Source: Ascaphus truei
Taxonomy: Eukaryota > Chordata > Amphibia > Anura > Ascaphidae
Assembly (NCBI GenBank): GCA_036426205.1
Contig: CM071568.1
Coordinates: 116,722,356-116,786,355 of the forward strand
Reading direction: 5' to 3'
Length of the DNA: 64,000 nt
In this document: positions 56,860-64,000 of the stretch, piece by piece
How the letters are laid out: each line of letters begins with the position of its first letter
How positions within the stretch are numbered: the stretch's first letter is position 1
The notes under the pieces: generated by a model
What the model was told of the DNA's origin: nothing
What the model saw: only the letters and a program-made list of their open reading frames with translations
Database searches by the model: none
Translations under genes and position numbers: made by a program

Positions 56860-57180
56860 GTAAATCCTACAGCCTTGAAAATTGCAACGATAGTACAACC
56901 AACCTCACAATGAGGAGCCCCATGAAGGTACAAACATGTCTGAGTGGTTCCTCTGGCTTTGCATATAATCCCATGCTGTGCTTAAAAGCTTTAACAGCGA
57001 GCATTAGCATATAAGGGTTCCATGTAAAAATGAATTTCAGGCAAAAGGCCACACAGTGTGCTCATTTACATGTCATTTCCCAGAATCCCTTGGTGCAGTG
57101 TATGCTAGGTGATAATGGTGAAAGGCAGGGTTGCAGACCTGTCTAAGACATGTGAATGTGCTCACAAGTGATCTTCTTAT
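56860..57180 (-). repeat. Dispersed repeat family A, inverted copy
   Basis: On the minus strand it runs CACATTCACATGTCTTAGAC, CCTTTCACCATTATCACC, a STAT-type word (complement TTCCCAGAA, 57077-57085), an octamer with one change (57064-57071), CATGGAACCCTTATATGC and ACCATACACATTTTAAG. This copy is near full length and defines the order of the family. Confidence 0.65.
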
Positions 57181-57414
57181 TTGCTAGCTAGCAAAAAATA
57201 TATATCCATCCATAATAAGTCCTTGCACAGTACCATATATAGATTTTGGTGACTGGTAGAAAAAAATAGGGGTTTGATGCTGAAGGCGTAGAATTTTTTT
57301 TTTTAAATCAGGATAGTAAAAATAAAAAAATGAAATGTGGGTGTTCATACTGCCGGAGATTGTTTAAATACCTTTGGGGGGGGGGAGAGAGAAAAAAAAA
57401 ATCAACAAAATAAA

Positions 57415-57560
57415 AAAAGGTAGCAGCACTCAAAAAAAATAAAAAGTGAAACAATTACTCACATTGTATTTTCAGCATTTGGACCCACACACTAGGGGAC
57501 AATCCCCCCAGGAAGACCCATTGGAGTGCTGCTGCCTATATTTTTGTGACTGGCACATAC
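57415..57560. mobile_element. Element edge with inverted AGCAGCACTC ends
   Basis: GGTAGCAGCACTC (57419-57431) and GAGTGCTGCTGCC (57515-57527) are inverted. GGAGTGCTGCTGCC-like words are typical ends of hammerhead-box repeats (compare 24662). No intact GAAAC box is seen inside, so assignment is weak. Confidence 0.35.
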
Positions 57561-57839
57561 TATAAGGAGATAAAGTCACAAAAGGAGCCAACACTGGGAT
57601 TTAAAATCAGGAACATCCACTGCACAGGTAATCTTACCACCACCGTAATCCTTCAACCAAACCACTGAATCTCTTTGGAGATGTATAAAACAATCTAAAA
57701 AACCTAAATGACATACAAGAACATATCAAGCAGCTGTTACTATATGGTACATATACAGTAAGTTTGGACAGCACCATTACGTGTGTCATCCTGTCTGCTC
57801 TTTGCCCAACAAGATTGTAATTGTAGTGTGTGACACTAA

Positions 57840-58152
57840 GGCCTCGGGCATGGTCAGCACCGTGCTGAGGCGCGCTGCTGCTCGGCAGTGAGCCCCCGCA
57901 GCCGCAATGAGAGCGGCTTTAGCAGCGGCTTGCGGAAGCGTGTGTCTTAGGAAAATTTTAGTTTCTGTGCTCGCCGGAGCGCAGGGCCGGTCACGTGAGC
58001 GGTTCGCCCAATGAGGGCAAACCAGCTTCGTGACGTCACAGGCCCCCCCCGACACGCCCCCAGACGGCGCGCGGTCTAAGGCCAGGGAAAGCACCCACTT
58101 TCCCTCAGCTTCCGCGCGCCTCCGCACGGCTGCAGACTCTATGGACTCAGCC
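57840..58152. mobile_element. GC-rich Harbinger-like MITE
   Basis: Flanked by TAA at 57837-57839 and 58153-58155. The ends GGCCTCGGGCATGG and CTATGGACTCAGCC are diverged inverted repeats. A 3-bp T/A-rich duplication and GG-starting ends fit PIF/Harbinger MITEs. The interior is CpG-rich, with CACGTGA, CCAATGAG and a perfect CRE TGACGTCA at 58031-58038. A 113-codon frame inside is compositional. Confidence 0.65.
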
Positions 58153-58159
58153 TAAACCT

Positions 58160-58385
58160 GCAAACAGAGCAGACCGCTGTGCAGTTTATTAAATATAGTT
58201 GTGTGAGTTTGCATCGATTAGCCTGTGGCCAACTGTCCTGAAATGTCTGTATAGTTAATGTAGAACCCTGTTAATTTAATGTAACTATAACTCTGTCCCC
58301 AGGACATAATTGAAGAAAAAAAAAAAAAAGAGGTAACTCAATGTATTATTTCCTGATAAAACATTTTATAAATAAAAGAATAAGC
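58160..58385 (+). mobile_element. LINE-like 3' tail (family D), copy 2
   Basis: CCCCAGGACATAATTGAAG, GAGGTAACTCAATGTATTA, TTTCCTGATAAAACATTTT and an A-rich end match 36920-37075, with an internal A-run expansion at 58315-58329. Confidence 0.5.
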
Positions 58386-61300
58386 AACCCAAAATAGTTT
58401 TTTTTTTAAAAAGAGGTGTTCCCAAACATTAGGAATGGCATATGGGCTTGTCTGTTTATTATTTTGTACAACAGGAAAACAATACTACATTCAGGTACTA
58501 ACCGCATTCAAATGGACTTTAAAATTATTTCGTTCAGCAAAAAAAAAAAAAAACAGACTGGACAGAACAGATAAATCTTGGTTCAATTAATTTAATACAA
58601 AACTGGAGCAGGCTTTATCTGGTGCAGCATACACATGATACATGTCTTTATCAAGCTTTTTAGAGTTGCGAAACAAAAGGTCTGGTAACGTTGACACTTG
58701 AGGTGGAAGAGTCATGAAAACACCCTCATTTCATTAACAATGATTAGAAAGGCGCATAAAAACATTACTATCAGCAGTTGTACCAAATGAAACGTGAACA
58801 AAATGTATTTCATATAATGCTTTACAATATAACAAAATGTGGAGCTATAGCAGAACATAAAACTATTGCATGAAATTATACAAGACAAGTTACTGCAGAA
58901 GATTGCGACACTGAAAAATACTAAACAACACCATCCTAATCTGGTTGATAAATTCAATACTTGTGCAGAGTTGTCAACTTGTGTCACTCAGCGGTGCCTT
59001 TGTTAGATCAGGATGTTGATAAATAGAGCCCTGTGTGATGAGGGCCCACTTTATTTACTCTGCTCCTGTATCCTTACAGCAATATATTTGACACATGCTT
59101 CCATGGCTTTCCAATGCTGCAGTGATACAAAATATATTATCATTGTACAAACAAGGCTAAAAGGGTCCAGCTGGATACAGGGATAAGCAATAGCATATAA
59201 TGTAATCAACTAATGGGGATATTTAACCCACACGGTGTAGGAAGGCATTACAGGCACTCCAAGCAGCTCCCAGTTCTTAATGTGCCTTTTCTTGCAGCAG
59301 AGATAAATGTTGTGTACTGTAGTCTCACTGACCTCTGTCCTATTTACTTGAATATTTTACACACATTTTGTAGGACTAATGGATGCCTCTAGTGGTCTAC
59401 AAGATGGCATCTTAACAAAGCCCCTACTACTTTTCTACACTGTGTGCCTGGTACAACATCGTGTCACAAACTACAAGAGGCATATACAGTACGATCAAAG
59501 CCACATTATTATAAACGGGGGCAAAAACGTAACCATTCTTTTACGTTTCTCCATTTGCTTCATGTTATAAAACTCTGCAACTGTTTTTAAACAGCGGTTC
59601 CTAGGAACCCTTCAGTTCCCCAGGCATCCCTGCAATGTTGAGGGCATTTGAAATTTGTACCAAATACAGAAGAATTGACAATGCATCTGATCTCAGACAC
59701 GCTATTAGAGTTGGGGTTCCTCAGAATTTCACAGTATAATTATAAGGTTCCTTTATAAAATAAATAAAAAGTTCAGAGGCAGCATTTTATTTTGAGACTA
59801 CGGCAGCCCTTGGGTATACTTAAGGGCCACCACACCTGTGGACCTTCGATTAGCTTTTCACTTTGTGTCTTATGAGAAAAACAGCTGTCACCTGCCATGA
59901 ATACCCTCTGCTCCCTTCCTTAAAGACTCTAGTTTCAGAATTGGTAAGCATGATGAAACACAATGTGTACAGGTTTAACGTGTTGCCAATGACTGCGGAG
60001 GTTGAGCGAGTGGGTGTACATCGGCACACTCTGTCCCCTCAAGTTTACATTTAAGCGTCTTCTTGTTGCAAGGCAGAATACATACAATATATTTGAAGAA
60101 GAAAGTTATCATGAAGTTCTTCTAAACTTAAGATGTGACTATCTGTATGAGGAGTTTGCAAATGTCCCTTCATTCAAGCGATTACATCACAGACAGTTCC
60201 AATTTAATCACAAACAGCAATTAAACAGTACTTGTGCAAACACATACCAGGCATGGCTCAATGTGCAATTACTTATTCAGCTAAAATAATAAAAAGATTT
60301 AAAAAAACACATGAACGGTCTTTACCTGTGTCTTACAATATATTAGATACTATTAAAAATAAGGACACATGTCATTATTGGGTGATATTGAACCAAGTGA
60401 ATTTATTCAGAATGAACTTTCAAGGAGACAGAAAATGCTGACATGTATCTACAATATCACTGCTGTTGTAACTTTAATTCCAGGAATGTAGGAGTAACTG
60501 ATAGCAGGAAATGCAATAATTGTTGTGGGCATATGCTTGTATCCAAGGACAAAAGGGTAACCAAAACAGCAGCAAAATAGTCAAATTAGCCTCCAAAACT
60601 AAGAACTTGCCATATCTCAAAACCAAGCCAATCCTAAAACAACGTAACCTGAAAAACAAGAGTGTAAGTCAACTTGCAAATATAAGAAAGCATTATAATT
60701 CTGATCAACACCTACTGAGCAAACCATAGCTACTGTATTCAAATGGTTTCCTCCAATGTCCTCAAGAAGAGCTATAATTAACTATTAGAGGAGCTCACTG
60801 CTGCAAATGGACTTCTTTAGAGCAATAAGGACTAAACAATACTCTTGTACATTATTTAGTGCCATGTTAGGTTGTTTTTAGAAGCAACATATTGCTAGCA
60901 AAATCAAACCAAGTCATAAGGTCACTCACTACACATTGAATACATAAAGCTCTTAAATATGCACTGCATATGTCATCAAAATATCATTAACTACACATAT
61001 TGCTTTCCTTTTGTAAAATGGAGAGAATTTAGAGGTTGAAAAACTAAGCACACAAATGTGTTAGAAATACCATTCTATGTTTTCCTATGGAAAACATCTT
61101 GTGTGGGTCTGAAAATTAAAGAAATGCTTTGTGTGGGTGCATCTTTCACAAATAGTTTGAATTTACTTTTTTTAGGGTACAGTGTCGGGTTACCATCCCC
61201 AATTTCATTTTAAAATGAAAAAAAAGTGCTTGCAGCTAAGCAGTGTTACCAATAGAAGTGAAAAGTGTTTTGATACATTATACAAGGACACAATTACATG

Positions 61301-62929
61301 GTTTTAAACCTGTAAGGCTACTTAAAAAATAGAAGTTGTATTTTGGTATTTAAATACATCTATTGCAATTGTCTCAGATGCATTTTTGCTCCACGTCTCA
61401 TGAAACCAACTATGTTGTTCCCTACAAATCTGATATTTGAGTTGATTTAAAAGATTGGATCACAAAGCAGCTCTAGTATAAAATGCAGCTGTTCTCAATC
61501 CAATCCTCTGGGAATCCAAACCACAGCTTGGGAAAAACCAACCAATCTTCCATTCATATGTAAACTGTGTGTATGAACGGGTTTGCTAATTCAATGGTGA
61601 GTTCTAAATAGTGGTGTGGCTGTTGTGTCCTGCGGATAAAGCAGAGAATCACTGTCACACAGGGACCAAAAATGTTACTTTTAAAATGTTGATCCAGTTT
61701 CAGTTATGAATTGCTTTTTCCAAATCAGTAGTAACATTAGCAAGAATAGCAGACACACACACACACATTTATATATGACGTAAAAACGGTGGTTCCTTTA
61801 ACACTTTTGTTAAGCAAAGAAAACCTACACCAAATTTTAACCTTTACTAAACTATCAAGGATTTAAAATGGGTAAAAAAAAACACAATATAGAAATATCT
61901 ACTGGCAGAAGCCACATCGTTTTCTTTATTATTTACAAATATAATAAATGTTTATTCATGTGTTACAAGTGCAGATGCTTACAAAGTGCTAATACTTTAA
62001 TTTGTTTCTGGGAGTATTTGAATTATTTGAAAATTGAAGTGCAGGGGGAAAAAAAAACTCATGAACCATTAAGAGCTTTGTGGGTGGAGCACCCTACAAA
62101 TTCCATGAAAGGCAAACAAGAAACCCCCAGTGATTAATGTAGCCTGGAAAAGAAGGCTTTCCTTTGATCAGCCAAAGAGAAAATAAAATAATAATTTGAA
62201 AGGGAACTTCTAACTGGTGAAGGAATAAGAAAATAAATAATCAGCTACTATATTCCAAAACACAACCAAACAAAGCTTTCATAAAAGTAGTCCATGTTTC
62301 CCTTTGCAGTGATGTAATGGCTATAATAGATCTGTAAAGCATATTGGCCACATGATCTACTTTCATGAGAAAACCAGCCTTTATATTTATAGCACAGTGT
62401 GCTCAACACCAGCACAAGAAAATGGCAAAATTACATGCTTTTCTTTTTCTACCCAGCCAGATGCTTTTTCCAGGGGTTTATAAAAAAAAAAAAAACACCC
62501 TGGTACACCAAAACTGCGGAAACACAAAATCCTCACCAATCAGTTTCAAAGTATCATGTCAATCTGCTGCACCCCTCACATTGCAACCCCATAAGGATAT
62601 CATTACTTTTCTAAAACTTTACACCTTGGATCCATTGAATGCTGGCGATAGGAACCAACAGTATTTTAATGTTACACACACAAGCCAACATGCCAGAAAT
62701 AGCCGACATCAAATACATACTGTACAGCCCCAACTCATATGGAAGTCACAGGAGAAACAAACCCAAGCATTGTATTCAAAACAACAAGTGGCACTCTCCT
62801 GCTCAACATACATTGTTTATAGTTCAATTTATTTTCATGTTTCACTCATTTGTACAAATAGACATTCATAACAATATCAGAAAATATATCACCATATGAG
62901 AAACAACAGGTTTGTATCCCAGCACTATA
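58386..62929. other. AT-rich sequence, one possible repeat
   Basis: 59590-59780 has GGTTCCTAGGAACC and GGGGTTCCTCAG, possibly a decayed dispersed element. A short CA run lies at 61751-61766. No exon is recognised; the 168-codon frame at 62365-62871 has no domain and I do not accept it as a gene. Confidence 0.35.
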
Positions 62930-63255
62930 TGGCCACCATAGGCATGCACGCCACCATGCGCATTCCTGCAGCCGCAGCGATGTGTGCACAGGCCGCAGAA
63001 GATTGGGGGGCATGGCGAATGCGTCACGGAGCTGGTTCGCCCTCATTGGCTGAACAAGCTCACGTGACGCTGACGTCACCAGACTGCAGCGCAAAATTTC
63101 AAATTTGAGGTGTCTCTGCAAAATGTAGCAGCGTCGATGCGCGCAGTGCCGCGGGCACTTAAGGAACTACCGTAGACAATCAGGTAAGAGTCGCGGAAGT
63201 GTGTGCGGATGCAAGCACACGCACGTAGCGACGCCGCCACCATGAGCTCGGCCCA
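62930..63255. mobile_element. GC-rich MITE related to the 57840 element
   Basis: It shares the middle block GTTCGCCCTCATTGGCTGAA, CTCACGTGACG and a perfect CRE TGACGTCA (63071-63078) with the 57840-58152 element. Likely ends are GGCCACCATAGGCATG on the left and CATGAGCTCGGCC on the right (inverted, diverged). No matching target duplication was found, so bounds are approximate. Confidence 0.55.
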
Positions 63256-63841
63256 AGTGTTTCAACTGAGGAAACGGGAGACAATTTAAAAATAAACATG
63301 CTTTACTAAACATACTGGTACGGTGTGTATGTCATACCATGTTTTAGTCTTTAGTGTAAATATGAATAAATAAGCACAATTACAAATTGTATAATATTCT
63401 GATGAATTATCACTGGATGGCACTTCACAACAGGTCAACCGAAAAACGGCCCATTAAAAATGGAATGGAATTATGCCGACTTCAGAAGAACCGGACTCCG
63501 TTGAAATAGGAGGAACAGCTTTTAGGCCCATTTTCAAATTATTCATGCCATGTTCAGTAAAGAAGAAACAGACTTACAATGAACCCCATTAAAAAGAAGT
63601 GCAAGTTACCAAATCGCTAAATAAAAAAATGAGTGCCAGTTTGTACATCCTGATAAAATGACACCAAGAGAAACAACTATTGGCCTTTTGAAAGATGGTA
63701 AGTAATTTGTGATGAAAACTACTTCATTAAAGTGATCCCAGCTAAAAAAATTAAAAAAAAAGTGGTGCAAAAATATCAACATATTTTGGAACACAGCCAG
63801 GTATAGTAGTGACAACACTTTGAATCAAAAGCAGCAAAACT
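63256..63841. other. Nothing recognised
   Basis: AT-rich, no exon or classified repeat. Confidence 0.35.
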
Positions 63842-63872
63842 GGTGTGTGTGTGTGTGTGTGTGAGTGTGAGT

Positions 63873-63916
<44 letters not shown>
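63842..63916 (+). repeat. GT-then-AC microsatellite, self-complementary
   Basis: (GT)n with two GAGT interruptions switches to (AC)n at about 63875. The two halves are reverse complements and can fold back. Confidence 0.95.
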
Positions 63917-63917
<1 letters not shown>

Positions 63918-64000
63918 AAGGGAAGAAAAAAAAGATACTGTACAACAAAAAAACCTCATCAATGTATAAAATTGGAGAGAGGTTACTGGGGGCATCCAGA

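Noticed and set aside
57786..58127. 113-codon frame on the minus strand
   Set aside because: It lies inside a CpG-rich MITE; GC-rich composition keeps the frame open.
62365..62871. 168-codon open frame on the plus strand
   Set aside because: It has no recognisable domain, contains a Lys run from an A-tract, and lacks splice or start context. A chance open frame or transposon remnant is more likely.
62930..63255. CpG-island promoter of ZNF516 or another gene
   Set aside because: The CpG-rich sequence matches a second copy at 57840-58152, so it belongs to a MITE.

Overview
The window is vertebrate nuclear DNA, most likely from a frog or toad. It holds one protein-coding exon that I can support. 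The minus strand carries an exon at 13562-15498 that encodes the first 592 residues of an orthologue of the C2H2 zinc-finger transcription factor ZNF516. It has eight zinc fingers, a clear splice acceptor with a branch site, and a clear splice donor. The remaining C-terminal exons should lie to the left of the window. Everything from 1 to 13561 is therefore read as the intron downstream of this exon, and 15499-64000 as the upstream intron or 5' flank. The assignment to an amphibian is an inference. It rests on the low GC content, very dense simple repeats, and interspersed repeats that resemble families I know from frog genomes (L2-type LINE tails, hAT and Harbinger-like MITEs, and elements carrying a CTGANGA...GAAAC box). 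I cannot name the genus.

Layout: 1-13561 holds two L2-like LINE ends in opposite orientation (580-830 and 3245-3840), a 190-base direct repeat flanking an inserted element (4558-5373), and scattered copies of two unclassified dispersed families that I call B and C. 13562-15498 is the ZNF516 exon. 15.5-27 kb is rich in transposons and satellites: a SINE, a third unclassified family (A), a 1.1-kb non-autonomous element, hAT elements with 8-bp target duplications, a 32-bp minisatellite and a perfect 58-bp palindrome. 27.1-31.1 kb has almost no recognisable repeat. 31-39 kb holds a dead Tc1 element, a hAT transposase remnant, a LINE fragment, a G/T-rich minisatellite, several foldback elements and two hAT MITEs. 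39-48 kb holds a SINE head, a solo LTR with target duplication, and family A, B and C copies, one of them split by a hAT MITE. 48-64 kb is mostly AT-rich unique sequence with more family A and B copies and two GC-rich MITEs.

The genes do not form a pathway here; the only host gene is ZNF516. I found no bacterial-type operon, CRISPR array or new multi-gene system. The most interesting signals are the hammerhead-ribozyme-like boxes in several repeats, the recurring STAT/octamer-like module in family A, perfect CRE sites inside three separate MITEs, and a uORF whose stop codon overlaps the ZNF516 start codon.
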